NCBI RefSeq assembly: GCF_028617075.1
Contig: NZ_JAQKGV010000004.1
Location: 124,001-188,000, forward strand
DNA: 64,000 nt
DNA from: Rubrobacter calidifluminis
GTDB lineage: Bacteria; Actinomycetota; Rubrobacteria; Rubrobacterales; Rubrobacteraceae
Direction: 5' to 3'
Below, piece after piece: positions 56,220 through 63,818 of this stretch (position 1 is the first letter of the stretch; each line of letters begins with the position of its first letter). Position numbers and translations under genes: made by a program. A model generated the notes under the pieces. It worked only from the letters and a program-made list of their open reading frames with translations, did no database searches and was not told where the DNA came from.

Positions 56220-56668
56220 CCGACCTTGCACGCAACAAAAAAGCCACGCACGACTTCGACATAGAGGAGACCTACGAGGCCGGAATCCAGCTGACCGGTC
56301 CGGAGGTCAAATCCGTTCGCGCCGGGCGGGCCAACCTGCGCGAGAGCTACGCCCGGGTCAGGGACGGTGAGGTGTTTTTGCTCGGGGCGCACATCTCGCC
56401 GTACCAGAACGCCACCCACGTCCATCAGAACCCGACCCGAGAGCGCAAGCTGCTGCTGCACAGGAAGGAGATAGACCGCCTCGCCGGTAAGCTCAACGAA
56501 CAGGGCAAGACGCTCATCCCGCTGAGGCTCTACACGAAGAACGGGAGGATAAAGCTGGAGCTCGCCGTCGCCAGCCGCAAGAAGCTCTACGACAAACGGC
56601 GTGAGATCGCGCGCAGGAGCGCCCAGAGGGAGATCGAACGGGCGATGAAGGAGCGCCTGAGGCGTTGA
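56216..56668 (+). CDS. smpB: tmRNA-binding protein SmpB
   Basis: 150 residues from GTG 56216, overlapping the rnr stop. OB-fold protein: RNKKATHDFDIEETYEAGIQ, LTGPEVKSVRAGRANLRESY and the basic C-terminal tail (KKLYDKRREIARRSAQREIE) that enters the empty decoding site. It delivers tmRNA to stalled ribosomes. The ssrA gene follows 38 bases later. Confidence 0.97.
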   Translation: MTDLARNKKATHDFDIEETYEAGIQLTGPEVKSVRAGRANLRESYARVRDGEVFLLGAHISPYQNATHVHQNPTRERKLLLHRKEIDRLAGKLNEQGKTLIPLRLYTKNGRIKLELAVASRKKLYDKRREIARRSAQREIERAMKERLRR

Positions 56669-56692
56669 TAGAGGTCTCATCGGTGGTAAAAT
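56665..56692 (+). promoter_or_regulatory. ssrA promoter
   Basis: TTGATA (56665-56670), a 16-base spacer and TAAAAT (56687-56692) preceded by TGG (extended -10). It overlaps the smpB stop codon; transcript start is near 56700. Confidence 0.75.
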
Positions 56693-56705
56693 AAGCATCG
56701 TCGAT

Positions 56706-57072
56706 GGGGGCGAGTCTGGCTTCGACGGGAGCGGACAGCGTCCTGTGAGACGAGCCGAGTTCGCCGGAGACTCGTTAAACGCCGGCACCTAAAAATACAC
56801 GCCAACGACGCAGAGCCGGAGATGGCGCTGGCTGCGTAAAGACAAAATCGCAGCCCATCGGACTGGGTGGCCCGTGACTCGGTATCCGGTGTCAGCTTAG
56901 CGGGCTCACCTCATCGGTCCTGGCCCGGGGCTGGTGAGGGAAACTCAGGTAGGGCTGGCCCCTCCGCGGCGCCCCGGTCCGCGGAGGTCGGTGAGAATAA
57001 ACCGGGTGCGACGCTCGTACAATCTCACGGATGGCGCGCTTCCGGACGCGGGTTCGACTCCCGCCGCCTCCA
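56706..57072 (+). ncRNA. ssrA: Transfer-messenger RNA
   Basis: Acceptor GGGGGCG pairs with CGCCTCC at the 3' end (one G-U), the D-like start GAGTCTGGCTTCGACGGG and the T-arm GGGTTCGACTCCC are typical. CCA is not encoded. The tag frame at 56801-56839 reads ANDAEPEMALAA then TAA. It frees stalled ribosomes and tags their products for proteolysis. A one-piece tmRNA, following smpB. Confidence 0.96.
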
Positions 57073-57078
57073 CTATCT

Positions 57079-57110
57079 GGTCCGCCGAGAGGCGGGCCTT
57101 TCTTTTTCTC
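57079..57110 (+). terminator. ssrA terminator
   Basis: GGTCCGCC-GAGA-GGCGGGCC, an eight-base stem closed by a GNRA loop, followed by TTTCTTTTTCTC. Confidence 0.85.
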
Positions 57111-57141
57111 CCCGGGACGGAAAAAGCGATATCCGAGCGGC

Positions 57142-57147
57142 TATAAT
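57142..57147 (+). promoter_or_regulatory. murI -10 box, leaderless
   Basis: Perfect TATAAT, eight bases before the GTG start at 57156. No ribosome site is present and no clear -35 is seen. Confidence 0.6.
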
Positions 57148-57155
57148 CCAGCCTC

Positions 57156-57977
57156 GTGAGCGATCCGAGACCCATAGGCGTTTTCGACTCAGGGGTTGGA
57201 GGGCTGACCGTTCTCTCTGACATCAGGGACCGTTTGCCTTATGAACACACGATCTACTTCGGGGATACGGCCAGGGTCCCATACGGGCCGCGCGATCCCG
57301 CGGAAGTCAGGGAATTCGCGTTTGAGATCGTGGAGTATCTGGTCGGGTTGAACGTCAAGCTGGTTGTCATAGCCTGCAACACGGCCGCTGCGGCGGCCCT
57401 GAAGGATCTGCAGTCCGGATTCGAGGTCCCGATAGTCGGTGTCATAGAGCCCGGGGCCAGGGCTGCGGTACTCGACACACGCAACCGGAAGGTGGGTGTG
57501 CTCGCCACCAAGCTCACGGCGGAGAGCGGAGCTTACCGGAGGGCGATCCACGCGCTGGACGCAGGGATAGAGGTGTACGAGCAGGCCGCCCCCGAGTTCG
57601 TCCCCATGATCGAACGCGGCATCGTGGACGGACCAGAGCTGGAGGAGGTTGCCAGAGGGTATCTGGAGCCCATGATCCACCGTCACGTCGACGCGGTCAT
57701 CCTGGGGTGTACCCACTACCCGCTCATCTCCGCGACCATAAACCGGATCCTGGGACCGGAGGTCCGTCTCATCTCCTCCGCAGGTCAGACGGCGCTGGAG
57801 GTGAGGAACATCCTCTCTCGCAGAGGTTATCTGCGCCGGCCGCGCAATCCGGAGGACTTCGGCAAGTCCGTCTACGTCTGCAGCGCCGACCCGGAGGAGT
57901 TCGCCAGACTGGGCAGTCGCTTCCTCGAGGAGAATATAGAAGTAGTCACACCGGCTTCGGCCCTGCAGCGTACCTAG
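57156..57977 (+). CDS. murI: Glutamate racemase
   Basis: 273 residues from GTG. IGVFDSGVGGLTVLSDI, YFGDTARVPYG, the first catalytic Cys in IACNTAAAAAL and the second in LGCTHYPLIS. Makes D-glutamate for peptidoglycan. Second wall-precursor gene in the window with murA. Confidence 0.96.
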   Translation: MSDPRPIGVFDSGVGGLTVLSDIRDRLPYEHTIYFGDTARVPYGPRDPAEVREFAFEIVEYLVGLNVKLVVIACNTAAAAALKDLQSGFEVPIVGVIEPGARAAVLDTRNRKVGVLATKLTAESGAYRRAIHALDAGIEVYEQAAPEFVPMIERGIVDGPELEEVARGYLEPMIHRHVDAVILGCTHYPLISATINRILGPEVRLISSAGQTALEVRNILSRRGYLRRPRNPEDFGKSVYVCSADPEEFARLGSRFLEENIEVVTPASALQRT

Positions 57978-58001
57978 AACTGTCTGGGCTCCTGATCCGT
58001 T

Positions 58002-58010
58002 TGTTATACT
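58002..58010 (+). promoter_or_regulatory. tRNA cluster promoter (extended -10)
   Basis: TGTTATACT, 15 bases before tRNA-Pro. The three tRNA genes are 4-19 bases apart and should be one transcript. Confidence 0.6.
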
Positions 58011-58024
58011 AGACGACGGTTTGG

Positions 58025-58098
58025 CGGGGCGTGGCGCAGCCTGGTAGCGCACCTGCTTTGGGAGCAGGGGGTCGGAGGTTCAAATCCTCTCGCCCCGA
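58025..58098 (+). tRNA. tRNA-Pro (anticodon TGG)
   Basis: Acceptor CGGGGCG/CGCCCCG, anticodon loop TTTGGGA with TGG, T-arm GGAGGTTCAAATCCTC. CCA not encoded. 74 bases. Confidence 0.96.
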
Positions 58099-58117
58099 CA
58101 CAGGGGGCGCCACCCGT

Positions 58118-58188
58118 GCGGGTGTAGCTCAATGGCAGAGCTCCAGCCTTCCAAGCTGGCGATGGGGGTTCGATTCCCCTCACCCGCT
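58118..58188 (+). tRNA. tRNA-Gly (anticodon TCC)
   Basis: Acceptor GCGGGTG/CACCCGC, anticodon loop CTTCCAA, T-arm GGGGGTTCGATTCCCC. CCA not encoded. 71 bases. Confidence 0.96.
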
Positions 58189-58192
58189 CTTT

Positions 58193-58265
58193 GCGCCCGT
58201 AGCTCAGGGGACAGAGCAGCGGACTTCTAATCCGCCGGTCGCAGGTTCGAATCCTGCCGGGCGCG
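58193..58265 (+). tRNA. tRNA-Arg (anticodon TCT), probable integration site
   Basis: Acceptor GCGCCCG/CGGGCGC, anticodon loop CTTCTAA, T-arm GCAGGTTCGAATCCTGC. CCA not encoded. A tyrosine integrase lies 95 bases downstream pointing at it, so its 3' half is the likely attachment site. Confidence 0.96.
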
Positions 58266-58309
58266 CTTCGAGAAGCCTTGATTTGCAGGTGAAACGCAAA
58301 CAACAGAGA

Positions 58310-58334
58310 AGCCCCCGGTTCGACGTCGGGGGCT
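58310..58334 (-). terminator. Hairpin after integrase gene
   Basis: AGCCCCCG and CGGGGGCT pair over nine bases between the tRNA cluster and the end of int. It would separate the two converging transcription units; short T-rich tracts occur on each side. Confidence 0.6.
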
Positions 58335-58360
58335 ATTTACCGCAACCGTACCGCAACCCG

Positions 58361-59488
58361 TTATCCCAAAGCGTCGTCCATCGCGTCCGCCAGACCGTCG
58401 CCCATGCCGGGGAGCACGTGGGAGTAGGTGTCGAGCGTGATGCCGATGTTGGCATGCCCGAGGAGTTCCTGGACGTACTTGGGGTGCTGGCCCACCTTAA
58501 GAAGTATGGTGGCGCAGGTGTGCCGGAGGTCGTGCACGCGCACGGTGCGGGGAAGTCCGGCGCGCTCCAGGATCTGCTTGAAGGAGCGGGCAGTGAGGTT
58601 CTTGGCGTTCATGGTCTTGCCGACCTGGTTGGGGAAGACGAGCCCGTGATCCTCCCACAGCCCCGCCGCCCGCAGACGCTCCTCCAGCTGCGCTTTGCGA
58701 TGGCGCCTGAGCGCCTTCATAGCCCCGGTGGTGAGCTTGATGCGGCGCCCCTTGCCGTTCTTGGGGGCTTCGAAACGGTGCCCCGTTCGCGTCTCCGAGA
58801 GCGTGCGGCGCACGGCGAGCGTGCCGGCGTCGAGGTCCACGTCCTCCCACTTGAGCCCCAGCAACTCGCCCTCCCGCAAACCACAGTGCACGGCGAGCAC
58901 GTACAGGGTCTCGAAGCGGTCGCCGCGCGCGGCGTCGAGGAAGGCGCGGGCCTGGTCGGGAGACAGGGGCCGTATCTCTTTCTTGGTGGGCCTCGGCGCC
59001 TTTATGGCCTCGGACGCGTTGCGGGGTATCAGCTCGTCCCTCACGGCCTGCTTGAGCGCCTTGTGGAGCGTGACGTGGATGTACTGGACGGTGCGGGGCG
59101 AGAGTCCGGCGCCCAGCTTCTCCCGGTAGAGGCCCCGGACATGCGCCGGAGCGAGGGTCTTCAGTTTGATCCGCCCCAGCGTGGGCTTGATGTGCACCCG
59201 GACTATGGACTCGTACCGCTCGTAGGTGCGCTGCCTCACCGTGTCCCGCACGGAGTCCGAAAGCCAGCGATCCAGGTACTCGCCGACGGTCAGCTTCCCG
59301 GCGTCGTACACGATGCCGCCATTGCGGTCCGCTATCGCCTTCGCCAGCTTCTCCGCCACCTCCCTGCGCGTCTTGCCGTACAGCGTCTTCCGCTTGCGCC
59401 CCTCGGCCGTGTACACGGTGTACTCGGCGCGCCAGGTGCCGTTCTTGCGACGGCTGATGCTGCCCTCGCCGTTGCCGCGTTTACCCAT
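58361..59488 (-). CDS. int: Tyrosine-type site-specific integrase
   Basis: 375 residues. N-terminal AP2-like arm-binding part (GSISRRKNGTWRAEYTVYT), SAM-like core-binding domain (TVGEYLDRWL onward) and catalytic domain from about 175: Arg in HCGLREGELLGLKWED, HDLRHTCATILL (HxxR), LGHANIGITLDTYSH with the His and the nucleophile Tyr. It recombines the element with tRNA-Arg. GGAAGGGAAGGAGAAG precedes the ATG. Adjacent xis suggests controlled excision. Confidence 0.95.
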   Translation of the reverse strand: MGKRGNGEGSISRRKNGTWRAEYTVYTAEGRKRKTLYGKTRREVAEKLAKAIADRNGGIVYDAGKLTVGEYLDRWLSDSVRDTVRQRTYERYESIVRVHIKPTLGRIKLKTLAPAHVRGLYREKLGAGLSPRTVQYIHVTLHKALKQAVRDELIPRNASEAIKAPRPTKKEIRPLSPDQARAFLDAARGDRFETLYVLAVHCGLREGELLGLKWEDVDLDAGTLAVRRTLSETRTGHRFEAPKNGKGRRIKLTTGAMKALRRHRKAQLEERLRAAGLWEDHGLVFPNQVGKTMNAKNLTARSFKQILERAGLPRTVRVHDLRHTCATILLKVGQHPKYVQELLGHANIGITLDTYSHVLPGMGDGLADAMDDALG

Positions 59489-59603
59489 CTTCTCCTTCCC
59501 TTCCGGTCCCGGCGACGAGCGTCGCCACTTACAACACCTCTCAACATCCGGGTGCCTTTATCCTGCTTGGATCCACCTCCCCAACCATGAGCCTGCCGTC
59601 CGA

Positions 59604-59634
59604 CGATCTTTGATCGCTGCGTAGACAATGTCAA
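59604..59634 (-). promoter_or_regulatory. int promoter with palindrome
   Basis: On the minus strand TTGACA (59634-59629), 17 bases, AAAGAT (59611-59606). The perfect palindrome CGATC-AAA-GATCG (59604-59616) covers the -10. The remaining space 59489-59674 holds only this promoter and the int leader. Confidence 0.45.
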
Positions 59635-59674
59635 TGATCCACCTGTTACGAGGTAGGGATCCTCCCCGACGGGT

Positions 59675-59869
59675 CTACTTCCGCCTGGCTTCCGGATAGC
59701 GTTGCTCTTCGAGCCAGCGATCGAGCTCCCTGCGGCTCACCCGGACGCTGCGCCCGATCCTCACCGATGGGATCTGCCCCGAGCCGACCAGCTCGTACGC
59801 CCGGCTGCGCGCGATCTGCAGGACCTCCGCCACCTCCGGTACCTTCAGCCACTCTCGCTCCCTGTTCAC
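59675..59869 (-). CDS. xis: Excisionase-like helix-turn-helix protein
   Basis: 64 residues from GTG 59869 (GAGGGG six bases before; GTG 59875 is possible). MerR/Xis-type fold: WLKVPEVAEVLQIARSRAYE, GQIPSVRIGRSVRVSRRELD. Such proteins bend attachment-site DNA for excision and sometimes control int. Transcribed from the divergent control region at 59897. Confidence 0.85.
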   Translation of the reverse strand: MNREREWLKVPEVAEVLQIARSRAYELVGSGQIPSVRIGRSVRVSRRELDRWLEEQRYPEARRK

Positions 59870-59896
59870 CCACACTCCCCTCTTCTGTCCTGTTCC

Positions 59897-59949
59897 CTAC
59901 TGTAGTACAAATACACATTTGCGGTCAAGGCCAGGATCGTCTACAGTAC
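59897..59949. promoter_or_regulatory. Divergent promoters with twin CTAC-N-GTA operators
   Basis: Rightward: TTGCGG (59919-59924), 17 bases, TACAGT (59942-59947). Leftward: TTGACC (59928-59923), 18 bases, TACAGT (59904-59899). Each -10 is part of a CTAC-N-GTA[G/C] near-palindrome (59897-59905 and 59941-59949). The -35 boxes overlap. The LexA/CI-type repressor probably binds both and shuts off xis-int and itself. Confidence 0.6.
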
Positions 59950-59982
59950 CCTCGAATACGCCTTCGGGGAGGGACATAAGCG

Positions 59983-60612
59983 ATGCGAGAGAACCTGGAG
60001 AAGAGGTTGGAGATCCTGGGCTACCTGGCCCGCAGGGCCGCCAGGGGCGAGGGGGCGCCGAGCGTGAAGGAGGTGGGGGAGGCCGTGGGCTTGAGGAGCA
60101 CACAGACCGCCCACAAGCATCTCAAGAAGCTCGAAGAGGCCGGTTACGTCGAGCGGGAGGTCGGGAAGGCCCGGGGCCTGAGGCTCACCCCTACAGGCTG
60201 GGAGGTGGCGGGGAGGACGCCTCTATTGGGCCGGATCGCCGCCGGGCGCGGGTTCGAGGCCATCGTGGACGAGAGCACAACCTTCTCTCTGCCCGCGGAA
60301 CTCCTCTACTCCCCCTCAGGCAGGGAACGCTACTCGCTGCGGGTGGTCGGGCAGAGCATGACCGGAGCCGGCATCGAGGACGGAGACCTTCTGGTCGTCG
60401 AGGAGGACGAGGACCCGCCCGACGGGGCGGTAGTGGTGGCGCTGCTTCGGGGAGGCGAGGAGGTCACCGTCAAGAGGCTCTACCGGGAGGGTGAGTACCT
60501 GCGGCTAAAGCCCGAGAACGGCGAGCACGAGGACATCGTCGTGCCCGATGAGGAGACGATCATCCAGGGACGGGTCGTCTACGTGATACACCCGCCCAGG
60601 AGACGCCATTAG
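59983..60612 (+). CDS. LexA/CI-type self-cleaving repressor
   Basis: 209 residues. N-terminal LexA winged helix (GAPSVKEVGEAVGLRSTQTA), linker with the Ala-Gly cleavage site in LLGRIAAGRGFEA, and an S24 peptidase domain with Ser (VGQSMTGAGIEDGDLLVVEE) and Lys (VTVKRLYREGEYL). RecA-promoted self-cleavage would lift repression after DNA damage and induce the element. GGGGAGGG lies before the ATG. The host LexA is a less likely identity given the position. Confidence 0.88.
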   Translation: MRENLEKRLEILGYLARRAARGEGAPSVKEVGEAVGLRSTQTAHKHLKKLEEAGYVEREVGKARGLRLTPTGWEVAGRTPLLGRIAAGRGFEAIVDESTTFSLPAELLYSPSGRERYSLRVVGQSMTGAGIEDGDLLVVEEDEDPPDGAVVVALLRGGEEVTVKRLYREGEYLRLKPENGEHEDIVVPDEETIIQGRVVYVIHPPRRRH

Positions 60613-60621
60613 GAGGGCGTC

Positions 60622-62892
60622 GTGAGGCCGCTGGAGCGCGTGCTGGAGGTCCTGGAGGTAGACAGGGGTCCCGACCATCGAGGCGAGTACCTGGCCTTCT
60701 GCCCGGCCCACGACGACAGGAACACCCCCAACCTGCGCGTCGAGGAGGCAGAGGACGGCCGCGTCCTGCTCCACTGCTTTGCCGGCTGCTCGCAGGACGA
60801 AGTGCTGTCGGCCCTGGAAGAGCGGGGAATTCGCAGGCGCGACCTGTTCTCCCGGAACGGCCGCGGAGTGGAGGAGGGGAGTAACCTCCCCCCGTATAGG
60901 ACTGCAACGCTGCAACCCCGCTCTGTAAAGGGCGAAGATAAGCGGGAAAAGGGATTGCGCGACCCCGCGCAACCGGGTGCAATGGCGCAACCTCCCTGCA
61001 CCCTCGAAGCCTATGCCGGGGCCAAGGAACTGCCCGTGGAGTTTCTCCGGGAGCTCGGCCTCTCGACCGTCAGCTACATGGGCACGAAGGCTGTGCGGAT
61101 GCCGTACCTCACGGAGGACGGCCGGGAGGGAGCCGTGCGCCTGCGGCTGGCCCTGGAGAAGTCTCCGCAGGGCGACAACCGCTTCCGGTGGCGCAAGGGC
61201 TCGAAGCCGACCCTCTACGGCCTGTGGCGCATGGAGCGCGTCCGGGAGGCCGGCTACGTCGTGCTGGTCGAGGGCGAGAGCGACTGCCACACCCTCTGGC
61301 ACCATGGCATCGAGGCGCTGGGCGTCCCCGGCGCTTCCAACTGGAAGGAGGAGTGGGCGGCGCACCTCGAAGGGATCGGGAAGGTCTACGCCGTGATCGA
61401 GCCGGACGAGGGAGGCGAGATGTTGAAGGAGAGGCTCGCCGCCTCGGGCATCCGGGACCTGCTACGCTTCGTGGAGCTCGACGGAGCGAAGGACGTCAGC
61501 GAGCTTCACCTGTCCGATCCTACCCGCTTCCTGGAGAACTTGCGGGCCGCCTTCGGGCGCGCGGCGACTCTGATCGACCAGGAGAAGGAGCGGGCCGAGG
61601 CCCGTGCCCGTGAAGTCCGGGAAGCCTGCGAGGGTCTGGCCCGCGAGGGACGCATACTCGACCGCTTCGCCGCCGAGCTTGGGCGCTCCGGCGTCGCCGG
61701 CGAGAGCCGGGCCGCGAAGCTCCTCTACCTGGCCCTCACGAGCCGTCTCCTGGAGAGAATCGTGAGTATCGCGGTCAAGGGGCCGTCCTCCGGCGGCAAG
61801 ACCTACCTTGTGGAGCGTGTCCTCTCCTTCTTCCCGGAGGACGCCTACTACGCTTTAACCGCGATGAGCGAGCGGACGCTCGCCTACTCCGAAGAGCCCA
61901 TAAAGCACCGCTTCCTGGTGATCTACGAGGCCGAGGGCATGAGCGGCGACTTCGCCACCTACCTGATGCGCTCTCTGCTCTCTGAGGGGCGCGTCCGCTA
62001 CGAGACGGTCGAGAGCACCAAAGACGGCATAAGGCCCCGCCTCATAGAGCGGGAAGGCCCCACGGGCCTGATCGTCACCACCACCGCCGTCAAGCTCCAC
62101 CCCGAGAACGAGACCCGCCTGCTCTCTTTGACCGTCGCCGACACCCAGGAGCAGACCAGGAACGTGCTGCGGGCTTTGGCCAGGGGTAGGATCGGCGAGC
62201 CAGACCTCAAACCCTGGCTCGCCCTCCAGGAGTGGCTGGTGACGGCCGAACGCCAGGTCGTCATCCCCTACGCCGGGGATCTCGCCGAGCTGGTCCCGCC
62301 CGTGGCCGTCAGGCTGCGCCGGGACTTCGGTGCGGTCCTGAATCTGATCCGTGCCCATGCCGTCCTGCACCAGGCCACTCGCGAGAAGGATGCCGACGGC
62401 CGCATCGTCGCCACCCTCGACGACTACGTCGCCGTCAGGGAACTGGTGGCCGACCTGGTGAGCGAAGGCATCGAAGCAACCGTGCCCAAAGGCGTGCGCG
62501 AGGCCGTGCACGCCGTTGCACGCCTGCACGCCGGGAACTCCGAGCCGGTGACCGTGGCAGAGGTCGCCCGGGAGCTGGAGCTCGACCGCTCCGCCGCCTC
62601 CCGCAGGATCAAGACAGCCAGAGAACAGGGCTATCTCAGAGATCTCGAAGATAACCCCCGCAAGCCTTCCCGCTTGGTGCCCGGAGATCCCTTGCCCGAG
62701 GACCTGGAGATACTGCCGCCTCCGGATGCATTGAAAGCGTGCAAGCGTGCAGGCGAAAACGGGGGGATAGACACCCCCCTCCCCCCGTCGAACGGCGATG
62801 AGGAAGGCGGGGGAGGGGGTGCATACCCCTCCGAAAACGGTGCACGCCTGCACGCCCCGGACGAAGACGGGCGCGTGAGGTTCACATTATGA
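60622..62892 (+). CDS. Primase-like zinc finger/TOPRIM/P-loop ATPase fusion
   Basis: 756 residues from GTG. N-terminal CHC2-type zinc finger (CPAHDDRNTPNLRV...LLHCFAGCSQ), a TOPRIM-like domain near 200-290 (YVVLVEGESDCHTLW), then an ATPase with Walker A KGPSSGGKTYLVERVL near 390 and Walker B LVIYEAEGMSG near 433, and a C-terminal winged helix (VTVAEVARELELDRSAASRR). Probably the element's replication initiator, joining primase-type and helicase-type parts. The catalytic primase core is not recognised between the domains. Its end overlaps the next gene. Confidence 0.82.
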   Translation: MRPLERVLEVLEVDRGPDHRGEYLAFCPAHDDRNTPNLRVEEAEDGRVLLHCFAGCSQDEVLSALEERGIRRRDLFSRNGRGVEEGSNLPPYRTATLQPRSVKGEDKREKGLRDPAQPGAMAQPPCTLEAYAGAKELPVEFLRELGLSTVSYMGTKAVRMPYLTEDGREGAVRLRLALEKSPQGDNRFRWRKGSKPTLYGLWRMERVREAGYVVLVEGESDCHTLWHHGIEALGVPGASNWKEEWAAHLEGIGKVYAVIEPDEGGEMLKERLAASGIRDLLRFVELDGAKDVSELHLSDPTRFLENLRAAFGRAATLIDQEKERAEARAREVREACEGLAREGRILDRFAAELGRSGVAGESRAAKLLYLALTSRLLERIVSIAVKGPSSGGKTYLVERVLSFFPEDAYYALTAMSERTLAYSEEPIKHRFLVIYEAEGMSGDFATYLMRSLLSEGRVRYETVESTKDGIRPRLIEREGPTGLIVTTTAVKLHPENETRLLSLTVADTQEQTRNVLRALARGRIGEPDLKPWLALQEWLVTAERQVVIPYAGDLAELVPPVAVRLRRDFGAVLNLIRAHAVLHQATREKDADGRIVATLDDYVAVRELVADLVSEGIEATVPKGVREAVHAVARLHAGNSEPVTVAEVARELELDRSAASRRIKTAREQGYLRDLEDNPRKPSRLVPGDPLPEDLEILPPPDALKACKRAGENGGIDTPLPPSNGDEEGGGGGAYPSENGARLHAPDEDGRVRFTL

Positions 62893-63236
62893 GTGCTCGC
62901 GCACTGCTTGAGGAGCTGCGTACGCGCGACGTGCGTCTGGAAGCCAGCGGCCTCACGCTGCGCGTAGACGCTCCCGCCGGCGCCGCAACCGACGAGCTGC
63001 GCGCCGTCCTCCGCGAGCACAAGCGAGCCCTGATCCGGCACCTCGAACGCGAGCGCCGCAGGCTGGAGGAGGCGGACCGCCGGGGGCTCGTGATCCGGTG
63101 GGCCAGAGAGCCCGGCTACGTCGCCCTGCACGACCCTACCACCGGCGAGTGGCACGAGGTCGCGGTGTCCGGGTGCCCGCCCTGGGTGCTGGAGGATGCG
63201 AAGGCGTACCGCCGCCGGGAAAGGAGCGAAGCATGA
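62889..63236 (+). CDS. TubC-like docking-domain small protein
   Basis: 115 residues, ATG overlapping the previous stop. The first 55 residues (ALLEELRTRDVRLEASGLTL, LRAVLREHKRALIRHLE) match the TubC N-terminal docking domain, known from hybrid NRPS-PKS but also seen as free small proteins in mobile elements next to replication genes. The remainder has VALHDPTTGEWHEV and GCPPWVLEDAKAY. Likely a protein-binding accessory of the primase-like product. Confidence 0.7.
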   Translation: MSARALLEELRTRDVRLEASGLTLRVDAPAGAATDELRAVLREHKRALIRHLERERRRLEEADRRGLVIRWAREPGYVALHDPTTGEWHEVAVSGCPPWVLEDAKAYRRRERSEA

Positions 63237-63502
63237 GCAGCTACGACGAGGTGGTCCGCCGCAGGGAGGTCAATACCCTCTACCGCAAGCTCTGCTTCCT
63301 GGGCCTCGAAGCCTATGCCGAACCTGACGCGGAGCGGCCGGCAGGCTACAGGGTAGTGGTCGAGGGCCTGAAGTCCTTGAACCCCGACCACGCCGACCGC
63401 CTGATGCGGCTGGTGCGGGACAACGAGGCCGCGCTGGCAGAGGTACTGCCGAAGAGATGTCCCCGTCTTCGGCTCGTCCGCGGCAACGGACCGGTCCCTT
63501 GA
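63233..63502 (+). CDS. Unknown 89-residue protein
   Basis: ATG overlaps the previous stop (ATGA), with AAAGGAG upstream. Helical and charged (YDEVVRRREVNTLYRKLCFL, LNPDHADRLMRLVRDNEAAL). No family recognised. Translational coupling supports that it is real and part of the replication operon. Confidence 0.65.
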   Translation: MSSYDEVVRRREVNTLYRKLCFLGLEAYAEPDAERPAGYRVVVEGLKSLNPDHADRLMRLVRDNEAALAEVLPKRCPRLRLVRGNGPVP

Positions 63503-63729
63503 GAGCACGTCTCCTATCCGTCTGCGTGTCCCGCGCCCGGGAGGGCGGTCTGAAGATAACCCTGCGGTACGCTTACGAGGGCAGACCTCCGTCCTTGAGG
63601 CAGCGCGCCGGGATGGTGAAGGCCCTGCTGGCCGAGGCCCTCGGCCGCCTGGAAAAAGGTAAGCCCATGGACGCGGGCTTCAGCGAGGACGCCGTAAGGC
63701 GCGTCCGCACCGACACGATGGAGACGTAG
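63499..63729 (+). CDS. Unknown 76-residue protein
   Basis: Read from TTG 63499, which overlaps the previous stop (TTGA); ATG 63457 would give 90 residues but overlaps more. ITLRYAYEGRPPSLRQRAGM and a helical end. Not recognised. Last gene of the tightly packed run that starts at the repressor. Confidence 0.55.
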   Translation: MRARLLSVCVSRAREGGLKITLRYAYEGRPPSLRQRAGMVKALLAEALGRLEKGKPMDAGFSEDAVRRVRTDTMET

Positions 63730-63818
63730 CCGTCCGTGCCGGAAGAGGGCGTATCCGTGTGTGAGAAACCCTATATAAGAGAGAAGATCACACGCACGGG
63801 CGGGAGAAGGCGAGGCGC

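Noticed and set aside
58031-59590. 519-codon plus-strand frame over tRNA-Pro, tRNA-Gly, tRNA-Arg and the integrase gene
   Set aside because: It runs through three tRNA genes and antisense to a full-length integrase with all catalytic residues; a GC-rich shadow frame.
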